This document shows, one piece after another, positions 23,414 through 30,906 of a stretch of 36,365 nucleotides of DNA. Location: NCBI GenBank assembly GCA_012719315.1, contig JAAYAP010000043.1, forward strand, positions 1-36,365. The letters are read 5' to 3'. The notes below the pieces were generated by a model. The model saw only the letters and a list, made by a program, of their open reading frames with translations, made no database searches and had not been told where the DNA came from. Source of the stretch: Methanobacteriota archaeon (GTDB taxonomy: Archaea > Thermoplasmatota > Thermoplasmata > Methanomassiliicoccales > Methanomethylophilaceae). A program made the translations under genes and the position numbers. Numbering within the stretch: position 1 is the stretch's first letter; each line of letters begins with the position of its first letter.

Positions 23414-24394
23414 ATGTTCGATTTGGACCCGGACCGGATCACGGCGTGGATACGCGACGGCGGTTATACGTCGGTCGCATTGCAGCTACCCGAGGGTCTG
23501 AAGACCTCCGCCAAGGCCCTGTCCGACACCATCATGCGCGACACCGGGGCCGAGGTGCTGATCCTCGGCCGCCCGTGTTACGGCGCGTGCGACCTTTTCA
23601 CCGGATACAAGGATCACGCCGAGGCGCTGATCCATCTCGGCCATGCGCCGATCCCCGACATGGGGTACGACCCCGACGTCCTCTATGTGGAGGTCGGCGT
23701 GCGTGCCGGCCTGCCCCCCGGCCTGCCGGGGATGATCGCGGACCTCCCGCCCAGGATCGGCCTGCTGGCCACGGTGCAGCACATCGGCCTGCTGCCCGCG
23801 CTGAAGGAGGCGGTCGAGGCCACGGGCCGGACGGCGTCGATCGGCATCGGGGACGGGAGGGTATACCATCCCGGACAGGTCCTCGGCTGCAACTGCAGCG
23901 TGGCGACGGCGGTCGAGGAGGCGGTGGACATGTTCATCCTCGTCGCCGAAGGCGACTTCCATCCTCTGGCCGCGTCCTTCGGCGCCCGCAAGCCGGTCAG
24001 GGTGCTCAATCCGCTGACCGGCGAGCTCAGGGATGTGGACGACGTGCGCGACCGCATCCTCCGCAAGCGCTTCGCGGCGATCGAGAGCGCACGCTCCGCC
24101 AGGGATTTCCTGGTGATCGTCTGCGGCAAAGCGGGCCAGAACCGCATGGAGGCGGCCAAGGGCATCTGCGCCAGGCTCAGGGAGGACGGGCGGAACGCGT
24201 ACCTGGCGCTGATGGACGAGATCACCCCGGACGCGTTGCTCCCGTACGCCGTCGACGCGTACGTGTGCACCGGCTGCCCGCGCGTGGCCATGGACGATTC
24301 CTCGCGCTACCGCCATCCGATGCTCACCGTCACCGAGGTCGACCACGTGCTGGGTCTGCGCGAGTGGGACGGATACGAATTCGACTGCATCTGA
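23414..24394 (+). CDS. dph2: 2-(3-amino-3-carboxypropyl)histidine synthase (diphthamide biosynthesis, Dph2)
   Basis: A 326-aa enzyme that transfers the aminocarboxypropyl group of SAM to the histidine of elongation factor 2, the first step of diphthamide synthesis, using a non-canonical radical SAM 4Fe-4S cluster. Three Cys regions at the expected places can ligate the cluster: PCYGAC (C55, C59), LGCNC (C159, C161) and CTGCPR (C285, C288). QLPEGL near residue 24 and the three-domain layout fit the archaeal homodimeric enzyme. It starts 8 nt after rpl10e. Confidence 0.95.
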   Translation: MFDLDPDRITAWIRDGGYTSVALQLPEGLKTSAKALSDTIMRDTGAEVLILGRPCYGACDLFTGYKDHAEALIHLGHAPIPDMGYDPDVLYVEVGVRAGLPPGLPGMIADLPPRIGLLATVQHIGLLPALKEAVEATGRTASIGIGDGRVYHPGQVLGCNCSVATAVEEAVDMFILVAEGDFHPLAASFGARKPVRVLNPLTGELRDVDDVRDRILRKRFAAIESARSARDFLVIVCGKAGQNRMEAAKGICARLREDGRNAYLALMDEITPDALLPYAVDAYVCTGCPRVAMDDSSRYRHPMLTVTEVDHVLGLREWDGYEFDCI

Positions 24395-24404
24395 GCCCCC
24401 GTGC

Positions 24405-24416
24405 AAATACTTAATA
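24405..24416 (+). promoter_or_regulatory. TATA-like box of the mtxX-queDCE operon
   Basis: AAATACTTAATA, directly after the dph2 stop, is about 20-30 bp before the candidate mtxX starts at 24431 and 24440. Confidence 0.5.
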
Positions 24417-24430
24417 CGCACGAGAGGTTA

Positions 24431-25189
24431 ATGCGGTGCATGTTCACATCGCAGAAGCTCTTCGATGACGACCTGCCGGATGTCCGCGTGGGCATCGGAC
24501 GCGGCACCGGCAGAGGTGTCGTGGAAGAGAGCATACGCGCGACCGCGACGGGCAACGTGACCGTCTACGACGATCCGCAACGGCTCGTCGACGACCTCGT
24601 CGGCGGCCGGATCGATGCCGCCGTGCGCGGAGACATGTCATCCTCGAAGGTGCTGCCCCTGCTCAAGAAGGCGACCGGCGTCTCCAGCCTCGAGCGGCTG
24701 GTGCTGTTGGAACCCAGGCGGAACAAGCTGATCTTCATGGCCCCCGTCGGCATCGACGAAGGCTGGACCGTGGAGCAGAAGCACGACATGGTGCGCCGGG
24801 CCCTGGCGCTGATGGGGCGGCTGGGAGCGGGCAGCAGGGTGGCGATCATGTCGGGAGGCAGAGCCGAGGACAAGGGCAGGTGCCCGCCCGTGGACAGGTC
24901 GATAGACGACGCGGACGAGCTGGTGGGGATCCTGAGGAGCGAAGGTGTCGACGCCTACAACTCCCAGATCCTGATCGAGGAGGCCATGGCGGAGGCGGAC
25001 CTCGTCATCGCCCCCGACGGCATCACCGGCAACATCGTCTTCAGGGCTCTGCACTTCATCGGCGACACCAGGGCCCTGGGCGCGCCGATCCTCAACATCG
25101 ACAAGGTGTTCGTCGACACCTCGCGGGAGAAGCTGGATTATTCCGACTCGGTGCATCTGGCGATGCGGCTGTGCGGGGTGGGGAGATGA
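24431..25189 (+). CDS. mtxX: Methanogenesis marker protein 4 / MtxX
   Basis: 252 aa from the ATG at 24431 (249 aa from 24440); the upstream GTG at 24401 is unlikely because the promoter box follows it. The protein resembles MtxX, a methanogen marker related to phosphate acetyl/butyryl transferases: VGIGRGTG near the start, DAAVRGDMSSSKVLP, the LVLLEPRRNK stretch, and the C-terminal PDGITGNIVFRALHFIG. The biochemical role is not established. It overlaps queD by 4 nt (ATGA) and so heads a preQ0 operon. Its presence is the best sign in the window that the organism is a methanogen. Confidence 0.85.
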   Translation: MRCMFTSQKLFDDDLPDVRVGIGRGTGRGVVEESIRATATGNVTVYDDPQRLVDDLVGGRIDAAVRGDMSSSKVLPLLKKATGVSSLERLVLLEPRRNKLIFMAPVGIDEGWTVEQKHDMVRRALALMGRLGAGSRVAIMSGGRAEDKGRCPPVDRSIDDADELVGILRSEGVDAYNSQILIEEAMAEADLVIAPDGITGNIVFRALHFIGDTRALGAPILNIDKVFVDTSREKLDYSDSVHLAMRLCGVGR

Positions 25190-25662
25190 TCCTGGAGATC
25201 GACGGAGGCTACTCCGGACTCAGGTTCTCCTCCTGCCATTTCATACCGCGCCACGAGAAGTGCTCGAGGTTGCACGGCCACAGCTACATCATGCGCCTCC
25301 GGCTCGAAGGCGAGGTCGGGGCGGACGGCATGATCATGGATTTCGTCATCCTCAAACGCAAGCTCAGGGAGTTCATCGAGCAGCTGGACCACATGGTGCT
25401 GCTGCCGGGCAGGTCCCCGGATGTGGGGATCGTCACGGCGGACGGCTCGGTCGAGGTCTCCGTCTGCGGCAAGAGGTACGTCTTCCCCGAGGAGGACGTG
25501 GTCATCCTCGACGTGCCGGCCACCACCGCCGAGGAGATGGCGAGGATGATGACCGAGACGATGGCGGCAGGGACGGACATCCCGGAGAACGTCGACAGCA
25601 TCTCGGTCGGATTGGACGAGGAACGCGGTCAGACCGCATGGTTCACCAAGGTGCTCAGATGA
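25186..25662 (+). CDS. queD: 6-carboxytetrahydropterin synthase / PTPS family (QueD)
   Basis: 158 aa of the T-fold PTPS family. It converts dihydroneopterin triphosphate to 6-carboxytetrahydropterin on the way to preQ0, precursor of archaeosine in tRNA. H18, H30 and H32 are the likely zinc ligands, and the C26-x3-HGH motif (CSRLHGHSY) with its catalytic cysteine is typical of QueD rather than of pterin synthases for other pathways. MDFVILKRKLREFIEQLDH is the conserved central helix. It is slightly longer than the bacterial form because of an insertion around residues 75-110. The start overlaps the mtxX stop and the stop overlaps the queC start. Confidence 0.93.
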   Translation: MILEIDGGYSGLRFSSCHFIPRHEKCSRLHGHSYIMRLRLEGEVGADGMIMDFVILKRKLREFIEQLDHMVLLPGRSPDVGIVTADGSVEVSVCGKRYVFPEEDVVILDVPATTAEEMARMMTETMAAGTDIPENVDSISVGLDEERGQTAWFTKVLR

Positions 25663-26324
25663 AGGCCGTCGTCCTCCTCTCCGGCGGGCTGGACTCGACC
25701 ACGGTCCTGGCTCAGGCGCTGGAGGACGGCTGCGAGGTCATGGCGCTCGGTTTCAGCTACGGGCAGAGGCACACCCGCGAACTGGATTCCGCCCGCAGGA
25801 TCTGTGAGCACTACGGGATCAGGCAGGTGGTCGTCGACCTCGACCTGAGTTCGTTCCGCTCCTCGTTGATCGGCGGGGACGGGGACGTGCCCGAGGACCG
25901 CGGCGGCTGCCTGGCGGACGAGATACCGTCGACCTACGTGCCCGCCCGCAACATCATCTTCCTGAGCGTGGCCGCCGGACTGTGCGAGTCGATCGGCGCC
26001 GACAGGATCTACATCGGCGTCAACGCCGTCGACTACTCGGGATACCCGGACTGCCGTCCGGAGTTCATCGGAGCCTTCGAGAGGATGCTGGAAGCCGGGA
26101 CCAAGGCCGGGGTCGAAGGCGACCCGATCCGCATCGTCGCCCCCATCCTCCATGCCTCCAAAGCCGACATCGTCCGGCTCGGCATCCGGCTGGGGGCGCC
26201 GCTGGCGCTCACCTGGTCCTGCTACAAAGGCGGCGACCGGGCCTGCAGGCGCTGCGATTCCTGCCGGCTCAGGCTCAGGGGCTTCGAGGAAGCAGGGTTT
26301 AAGGACGAGATAGAGTATGAGTGA
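25659..26324 (+). CDS. queC: 7-cyano-7-deazaguanine synthase (QueC)
   Basis: A 221-aa ATP pyrophosphatase-type enzyme that turns 7-carboxy-7-deazaguanine into preQ0 with ATP and ammonia. The N-terminal PP-loop LLSGGLDSTT lies at residues 6-15, the YVPARNIIFLS and IGVNAVDYSGYPDCRPEF motifs in the middle, and a C-terminal zinc site of four Cys in SCYKGGDRACRRCDSC. The start overlaps the queD stop (ATGA). Archaea use preQ0 for archaeosine at G15 of tRNA. Confidence 0.97.
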   Translation: MKAVVLLSGGLDSTTVLAQALEDGCEVMALGFSYGQRHTRELDSARRICEHYGIRQVVVDLDLSSFRSSLIGGDGDVPEDRGGCLADEIPSTYVPARNIIFLSVAAGLCESIGADRIYIGVNAVDYSGYPDCRPEFIGAFERMLEAGTKAGVEGDPIRIVAPILHASKADIVRLGIRLGAPLALTWSCYKGGDRACRRCDSCRLRLRGFEEAGFKDEIEYE

Positions 26325-26330
26325 ACCATC

Positions 26331-26957
26331 ATGAGGATATGCGAGCATTTCCGATCCCTGCAGGGAGAAGGTCTGACGATCGGCGTCCCCACCTACTTCG
26401 TGAGGACCGCCGGCTGCAACCTCGACTGCGAATGGTGCGACACGAAGTACGCGCGGGAGGATCCCGGCATCGAAGTCACCGTCGATCAGGTGATGGAGAT
26501 GATCGGATCGTCGGCCAACGTCTGCGTGACCGGCGGCGAACCGCTCCTGCAGAGCGATATGCCCGAGCTGCTGAACCGGCTCCTGAACGGAGGCAAGAAA
26601 GTGGTGCTGGAGACCAACGGCTCGGTCGACCTCTCGGGGGTGCCGGATCATCCCGGTCTGATCATCAGCATGGATATCAAGTGCCCGACCTCCGGCATGG
26701 ACGCCGAGATGCGCCTCGCCAACCTGACGATGCTGACGTCGAAGGACCAGCTGAAGTTCGTAATCGCCGACAAGAAGGACCTCTATTACGCCATCAGGTT
26801 CATGGAGGACCATCCGACGGATGCGAACGTCATCTTCACGCCCGTGGGCGGCATCGACCTCGAGGCGATCGCCGACGAGGTCGTAATGAGGGGGTTGGAC
26901 GTCAGGGTCCTGCCCCAGCTGCACAAGATCATCTGGGGCGACCGCAGGTCGGTCTGA
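26331..26957 (+). CDS. queE: 7-carboxy-7-deazaguanine synthase (QueE, radical SAM)
   Basis: A 208-aa radical SAM enzyme that rearranges 6-carboxytetrahydropterin to 7-carboxy-7-deazaguanine. The cluster motif C29-x3-C33-x2-C36 lies in AGCNLDCEWCDTKY, preceded by the FRSLQGEG substrate motif and followed by VTGGEPLLQ. The C-terminal LPQLHKIIWG is conserved in the family. It follows queC by 6 nt. With queD and queC it completes the route from dihydroneopterin triphosphate to preQ0; the GTP-opening enzyme and tRNA-guanine transglycosylase are not in the window. Confidence 0.96.
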   Translation: MRICEHFRSLQGEGLTIGVPTYFVRTAGCNLDCEWCDTKYAREDPGIEVTVDQVMEMIGSSANVCVTGGEPLLQSDMPELLNRLLNGGKKVVLETNGSVDLSGVPDHPGLIISMDIKCPTSGMDAEMRLANLTMLTSKDQLKFVIADKKDLYYAIRFMEDHPTDANVIFTPVGGIDLEAIADEVVMRGLDVRVLPQLHKIIWGDRRSV

Positions 26958-26960
26958 TCC

Positions 26961-27308
26961 TCAGCCCTTGTCCTCGAAGGACTTCATCCTCTCGTATCTT
27001 CTGACGAAGTCCCTGACCGCGTCCTCGACGAGGCCCTCCTCGTCGTAGGACACCTGTATGCCTCCGCGCTCGAGGATAGCCAGCCCGTGGTGCCCGATGC
27101 CGCCGGTGATGACGGCGTCGACCCCCAGTCCGACGATGGCGTCCGCCACCAGCATGCCGGCGCCCTCCAGGGCGTCGGCGTGCTCGTTGACCACGACCTC
27201 GTAGTCCAGGGTCTCGGAGTCGACGATCAGGAAATAGGGGGCGTGGCCGAAGTCGTCGGCCACGTAGGAGTCCAGGGAATCGCCTTCGGCGATGACGCCG
27301 ATCCTCAT
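26961..27308 (-). CDS. NifX/NafY-like dinitrogenase iron-molybdenum cofactor family protein
   Basis: A 115-aa single-domain member of the NifB/NifX/NafY fold. The start MRIGVIAEGDSLDSYVADDFGHAPYFLIVD and the central DAVITGGIGHHGLAILERGGI loop are typical of small stand-alone members found in many anaerobic archaea without nitrogenase. These are thought to carry or scaffold metal clusters; the role here is not known. Its start overlaps the stop of the Mrp/NBP35 gene by 4 nt, which links it to iron-sulfur cluster handling rather than to nitrogen fixation. It converges on queE with a 3-nt gap. Confidence 0.9.
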   Translation of the reverse strand: MRIGVIAEGDSLDSYVADDFGHAPYFLIVDSETLDYEVVVNEHADALEGAGMLVADAIVGLGVDAVITGGIGHHGLAILERGGIQVSYDEEGLVEDAVRDFVRRYERMKSFEDKG

Positions 27309-28135
27309 TTGCGCTCCACCGTTCTGACGATCCGGTCGACGATCTCCATGAACGCCTGCGCCGATTTGGATTCAGGGTCGGAGATCACCACGGGCATCCC
27401 CTCGTCCCCGGCCCGCACCACGGCGGGCTCCAGCGGGACGCGTCCGAGGAACTGTATGCCCATCTCGGCCGCGGCGGCCTCTCCGCCGCCGGACTTGAAG
27501 ATCTCCGTGGTCTCCCCGCAGTGGGGGCAGACGAATCCGCTCATGTTCTCCACGATGCCGATCACGGGTATCTTGGTCTGCGTCGCGAAGGTGACGCTCT
27601 TCCTGCTGTCGAGCAGAGCCACGTCCTGGGGCGTGGTGACGATGACCGCGCCGTCCGCCTTGGGTATGAGCTGCACGATCGACAGCGCCTCGTCGCCGGT
27701 CCCCGGCGGCATGTCGACGATCAGGTAGTCGAGGTCCCCCCAGTTGACGTCCTCGATGAACTGCTTCACCGCCGTCATCTTGATGGGTCCCCTCCACATG
27801 ATGGCCGAATCCCTGTCGGGGAGCAGGAACGCCATCGACATCAGCTTCAGGGAAGGGGGCACGATCACCGGCTTCAGCAGGTCGCCGTCCGCGGTGAGCT
27901 TCTCGTCCTCGACGTGGAACATCTTGGGGATGTTCGGACCGGTGATGTCGATGTCCATCAACCCGGTCTGATGCCCTGCCATCGACAACGCGATCGCGAG
28001 GTTGGACGAGACCGTGCTCTTACCGACACCGCCTTTGCCGCTCATGATGATGATGACGTGTTTGATCCGGGCAAGACTGTCGCTGAGTCTCGTCTGCTCC
28101 TCTATATCCTTCTCGCTCAACATGGGTTTAGACAT
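27305..28135 (-). CDS. Mrp/NBP35-family P-loop ATPase, Fe-S cluster carrier
   Basis: 276 aa. It assembles and transfers 4Fe-4S clusters to apoproteins. The deviant Walker A GKGGVGKS lies at residues 33-40, the MDIDITGPNIP motif follows, LIVDMPPGTGDE is the switch region, and a C-terminal CPHC pair (GFVCPHCGE) supplies the bridging cluster ligands of the dimer. The ATG at 28135 is preferred to the one at 28159 because AGGAGG lies 7 nt upstream of it. The many Fe-S proteins in this window (Tes, ferredoxin, QueE, Dph2, flavoprotein, RpoD) are plausible clients. Confidence 0.95.
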   Translation of the reverse strand: MSKPMLSEKDIEEQTRLSDSLARIKHVIIIMSGKGGVGKSTVSSNLAIALSMAGHQTGLMDIDITGPNIPKMFHVEDEKLTADGDLLKPVIVPPSLKLMSMAFLLPDRDSAIMWRGPIKMTAVKQFIEDVNWGDLDYLIVDMPPGTGDEALSIVQLIPKADGAVIVTTPQDVALLDSRKSVTFATQTKIPVIGIVENMSGFVCPHCGETTEIFKSGGGEAAAAEMGIQFLGRVPLEPAVVRAGDEGMPVVISDPESKSAQAFMEIVDRIVRTVERK

Positions 28136-28174
28136 CTGTGGTCCTCCTGGAATGGACACAAATGTTGGACTACA

Positions 28175-28184
28175 CTTATAAATC
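28175..28184 (-). promoter_or_regulatory. TATA box of the Mrp-NifX operon
   Basis: The minus strand reads GATTTATAAG about 40 bp before the chosen ATG, leaving a short leader that contains the AGGAGG site. Confidence 0.5.
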
Positions 28185-28194
28185 TATCAAAACA

Positions 28195-28202
28195 GATTTA
28201 TC
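28195..28202 (+). promoter_or_regulatory. TATA-like box of the VOC gene
   Basis: GATTTATC lies about 26 bp before the ATG at 28225, next to the divergent Mrp promoter. Confidence 0.45.
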
Positions 28203-28224
28203 CGCCCGCCGCCATCACTGCCGT

Positions 28225-28626
28225 ATGCCGTTGGGCGATCCGGGCGGAGGGGAGTTCACATACACGACCGAAGGTCTGCCCCGGAACCTCTTCGTCGCGG
28301 TCATACCGGTGAGCGATCCCGGGGCCAGCCTGGTTTTCTACGAAGAGGTCCTGGGCATGCGCGAGGCGTACCGTTCCGACGGCGAGATCGGCGTGATGCG
28401 CGAGGCCGCGCGGTTCATCCTGCGCCGGGCGGACGCCGTCGGCGTCGACACCGGCATCTACGTCGGCGTCGACAGCGCCTACGACCTCCACCGCCGCCTG
28501 GTCGACGAGGGCATCGACTTCGTGCAGTACCCCAAGCGGGAGCCGTGGGGGGTCAGCACGGCCTTCCTCGATCCCGACCGCAACATCATCCGGGCGATCG
28601 AGCTGTCCGACGGGCCGCCTGCATAA
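28225..28626 (+). CDS. VOC (glyoxalase/bleomycin resistance) superfamily protein
   Basis: 133 aa with one beta-alpha-beta-beta-beta module set: LFVAVIPVSDPGASLVFYEEVLGM at the start and FLDPDRNIIRAIEL at the end, the usual VOC frame. The metal ligands are not all obvious, so the substrate cannot be named. The ATG at 28225 is chosen from the TATA spacing; an upstream in-frame GTG at 28138 would cross both promoters. The iron-sulfur flavoprotein gene follows after 32 nt with its own TATA-like box. Confidence 0.82.
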   Translation: MPLGDPGGGEFTYTTEGLPRNLFVAVIPVSDPGASLVFYEEVLGMREAYRSDGEIGVMREAARFILRRADAVGVDTGIYVGVDSAYDLHRRLVDEGIDFVQYPKREPWGVSTAFLDPDRNIIRAIELSDGPPA

Positions 28627-28628
28627 GT

Positions 28629-28636
28629 GTTTTATC
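28629..28636 (+). promoter_or_regulatory. TATA-like box of the iron-sulfur flavoprotein gene
   Basis: GTTTTATC overlaps the region just after the VOC stop and precedes the next ATG by about 26 bp. Confidence 0.4.
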
Positions 28637-28658
28637 GGCATCCGCCTTAGCCGTCGGC

Positions 28659-29243
28659 ATGAAAGTCATCGCCCTCAACGGCAGCCCGCGTCTGATCGGC
28701 AACACCGGCAACGCCCTCAACGACGTCCTCGACGAGATCGAGAAGGAAGGCATCGAAGTGGAGCAGATACAGCTGTACGCCCATCACCTGGAGCGGTGCA
28801 ACGACTGCAGATCGTGCATGATCCGCGGCGACGGCCGCTGCATCATCGAGGAGGACGACCTCAACGACATCCTCGACAAGCTCAGGCAGGCCGACGGCAT
28901 CATCCTCGCCTCGCCCTGCTATTACGGCTCCTGCTCGAGCCAGATGCAGACCTTCCTCGAACGCGCCGGCCTGCCGCTGGAGACCGGCGACATGGGTCTG
29001 AAGCGGAAGGTGGGCGCGGCCATGGTCGTCAACGCGCACGACGGCGGTTCGCTCGTCCATGCGCAGCTGGTCGGCTGGATGCTCCGCAACGAGATGGTCG
29101 TCGTCGGCGGCAACCCCGCTCCGATACTGAACGCCCTCAACTCCCCCCAGTACCTGGAGGACAAGCAGGGCATGCGGGCGGTCACCCGCATGGCCCGCGA
29201 GATGGCCTGGGCGGTGCTCAGGCTCAACGGGCTCGACTGCTGA
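28659..29243 (+). CDS. Iron-sulfur flavoprotein / NADPH-dependent FMN reductase family
   Basis: A 194-aa flavodoxin-fold protein. The N-terminal FMN phosphate loop is LNGSPRLIGNTGNAL (residues 6-20). A compact Cys motif C47-x2-C50-x2-C53-x7-C61 (CNDCRSCMIRGDGRC) resembles the 4Fe-4S site of methanogen iron-sulfur flavoproteins. SPCYYGSCSSQMQTFLER is the second FMN-binding loop. Such proteins pass electrons from ferredoxin to acceptors such as oxygen, peroxide or quinone-like compounds. It converges on the unknown Cys-rich gene with 6 nt between stops. Confidence 0.9.
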   Translation: MKVIALNGSPRLIGNTGNALNDVLDEIEKEGIEVEQIQLYAHHLERCNDCRSCMIRGDGRCIIEEDDLNDILDKLRQADGIILASPCYYGSCSSQMQTFLERAGLPLETGDMGLKRKVGAAMVVNAHDGGSLVHAQLVGWMLRNEMVVVGGNPAPILNALNSPQYLEDKQGMRAVTRMAREMAWAVLRLNGLDC

Positions 29244-29249
29244 CGGGCC

Positions 29250-29972
29250 TCAGAAGAAGTGGAACCCGCAGCCTTCCTCGGACGAGATCCTGCCGACGGC
29301 GCCGAGCCGCTCCAGCGGACCGGAGTAGCGTCTGACCATCATCTTGCCCTCGCTCGGGAGCACCTCGGTCAGCCTCTCCACCTCCTCCAGGAGGGTCAGG
29401 GCGTCCTCGGGCGTGAAGATCCTGCCGGCCGCGGCGGCTTCCGGCACCGATGCGACGAACGGGCAGCCGTGCCTGCCGGCGATCTCCGGCAGCAGGCTGT
29501 TGTCGGGGCCGAACGTGCCGATGCAGCCCCTGCCCTTGTCCCATGACAGCCTGCAGCGCCCGCAGATGTCCTTCATCTCGTCGAACCCGATCAGATCCCA
29601 TCCCGTGAGGCGGTTCTCGGGCGCGGAGGCCGACAGCACCGCCTCCCGGCGTTCCGGGGACAGGCCCTCCAGCGGCACCCAGCCCGTGTGACGCAGCCCG
29701 CTGAACGGCGCGAGCAGGGCGATGTCGCCCGCATCCCTGATCTTCTCGAGATAGACGGCGTCGGCATCCGCGCCGATGCGGTTCCTGTCGGTGAACTGCT
29801 CCCAGTCGGGGAACAGCTCCCTCGCCTTCTCCAGGGTCACGATCCGGTCGGATTCGGAGATGTCCTCGAATCCCCGGACGTCGTCCACCCTCGCCTTGCG
29901 GATGTCCAGCCTCATCTCCCTGCACAGGGCGTTCTCCGCCTCTATCTCGATTATGCCTATGTTTATGCCCAT
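29250..29972 (-). CDS. Unknown Cys-rich protein, possible metal/Fe-S binding
   Basis: 240 aa, not recognised. A Cys cluster C137-x2-C140-x9-C150-x19-C170 lies in a well-defined central segment (DICGRCRLSWDKGRGC ... RHGC), and the chain ends in GCGFHFF with C235. The N-terminal half is charged (IRKARVDDVRGFEDI). The four central Cys could hold a 4Fe-4S cluster or zinc. A GGAGG site 10 nt upstream of the ATG supports the start, and a TATA box lies at 30003-30010. It stands alone between the flavoprotein and the PUA operon. Confidence 0.8.
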   Translation of the reverse strand: MGINIGIIEIEAENALCREMRLDIRKARVDDVRGFEDISESDRIVTLEKARELFPDWEQFTDRNRIGADADAVYLEKIRDAGDIALLAPFSGLRHTGWVPLEGLSPERREAVLSASAPENRLTGWDLIGFDEMKDICGRCRLSWDKGRGCIGTFGPDNSLLPEIAGRHGCPFVASVPEAAAAGRIFTPEDALTLLEEVERLTEVLPSEGKMMVRRYSGPLERLGAVGRISSEEGCGFHFF

Positions 29973-30002
29973 GTCCGATCGCCTCCGACATGAGTCTCCG
30001 GG

Positions 30003-30010
30003 ATTATAAG
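30003..30010. promoter_or_regulatory. Shared bidirectional TATA core
   Basis: ATTATAAG contains the self-complementary core TTATAA. It lies about 32 bp from the PUA gene start on the plus strand and about 31-38 bp from the start of the Cys-rich gene on the minus strand. No other good box is visible for either gene, so one core may serve both. Confidence 0.45.
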
Positions 30011-30041
30011 CAACCCTGTCGGGGCGGATATCGGCGCAATC

Positions 30042-30563
30042 ATGATTAATCCGGAGATTGATGGGCATGCGATGGCAGACATAATGATCCGCAAGCGGAA
30101 GAGGATGAAGGTCAAGGAGATCAGGGTGTACTCCAAGGGGCTGGAGGAGATCTTCGGCGTCCCGGTCTTCACCGAGGACGAGCCGGTGGATTTCGCCGAG
30201 AGCTCCGAGTTCGACCTGCTCTTCGCCGGCAACGACATCGTCGGATTGGTTCATGAAGGACGGCCGTTCCTCACCGTCAGGGGGCTGATCAGGTACCGGC
30301 CGGAGCGGAGGGCGGTCACCGTCGACATGGGCGCGGTGCCGTTCATCTCCAAGGGCGCGGACTGCATGGGCCCGGGCATCGTCGACGCCGATCCCGGCAT
30401 CGAGGCGGGGGACCTCGTCTGGATCAGGGACGTGCGCAACAGGGTGCCGCTGGCGGTCGGCATCTCGGAGCGCTCGGGCGCGGAGCTGACGGAGAAGGGG
30501 CCGGGCAAGGCGATCCTCTCGCTGCACCATGTCGGCGACAAGCTCTGGAAGACGGGGGAGTGA
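30042..30563 (+). CDS. PUA-domain RNA-binding protein
   Basis: 173 aa (ATG at 30072 is an alternative giving 163 aa). The N-terminal half (RKRKRMKVKEIRVYSKGLEEIFG) is a pre-PUA-like region, and the C-terminal half (about 90-170) is a PUA domain: VTVDMGAVPFISKGADCMGPGIVDADPGIEAGDLVWI, then AVGISERSGAEL. The layout resembles archaeal relatives of MCT-1/Tma20. The RNA target is unknown; tRNA or ribosome contact is likely by family. The stop is followed by one codon and the in-frame ATG of the SepF-like gene. Confidence 0.88.
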   Translation: MINPEIDGHAMADIMIRKRKRMKVKEIRVYSKGLEEIFGVPVFTEDEPVDFAESSEFDLLFAGNDIVGLVHEGRPFLTVRGLIRYRPERRAVTVDMGAVPFISKGADCMGPGIVDADPGIEAGDLVWIRDVRNRVPLAVGISERSGAELTEKGPGKAILSLHHVGDKLWKTGE

Positions 30564-30566
30564 GCG

Positions 30567-30902
30567 ATGGGAGGAGATGCCGCGGGCAGGAAGGTGTTCG
30601 TCGACCTGAGCACGTACCCGACGCGGACCAGGACGCCGTCCGGCGCCCGCGTCAAGATGGTGGACGTCATCACCCGGCGGGACCTGAAGGCGCTGACCGA
30701 TATGGCGTACGGAGGCGGCGTCATCGTCATGGACTTCTCCCGGTTCGCCGACGGGGACCTGCAGAAACGGAGCATGGCGGACGAGCTGATGAGGACGGCC
30801 GCCGATGTCAACGGCGCGTTCATGGAGGTCTCCGACCGCATCATGATACTGAGTTGCAACGGCATGCCGATCGACAGGGTCAGGCAACCATCCGGGGGCT
30901 GA
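30567..30902 (+). CDS. sepF: SepF-like cell-division protein (lacks membrane-anchor helix)
   Basis: 111 aa. Residues ~29-105 match the SepF (DUF552) core: VKMVDVITRRDLKALTDMAY, GGVIVMDFSRFADGD, DELMRTAADVNGAFMEVSD and RIMILSCNGMPIDR. Archaeal SepF anchors FtsZ to the membrane through an N-terminal amphipathic helix; here residues 1-28 are polar and no such helix is seen. An upstream stop (TGA 30561-30563) in the same frame excludes a longer start. GGGGAG before the ATG serves as ribosome site. It lies 3 nt after the PUA gene and 4 nt before the HD gene. It may be a second, soluble SepF paralogue. Confidence 0.82.
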   Translation: MGGDAAGRKVFVDLSTYPTRTRTPSGARVKMVDVITRRDLKALTDMAYGGGVIVMDFSRFADGDLQKRSMADELMRTAADVNGAFMEVSDRIMILSCNGMPIDRVRQPSGG

Positions 30903-30906
30903 GACG

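Noticed and set aside
26961..27308. Evidence for nitrogen fixation from the NifX-like gene
   Set aside because: Small stand-alone members occur in many non-fixing anaerobes and no nif structural genes are in the window.
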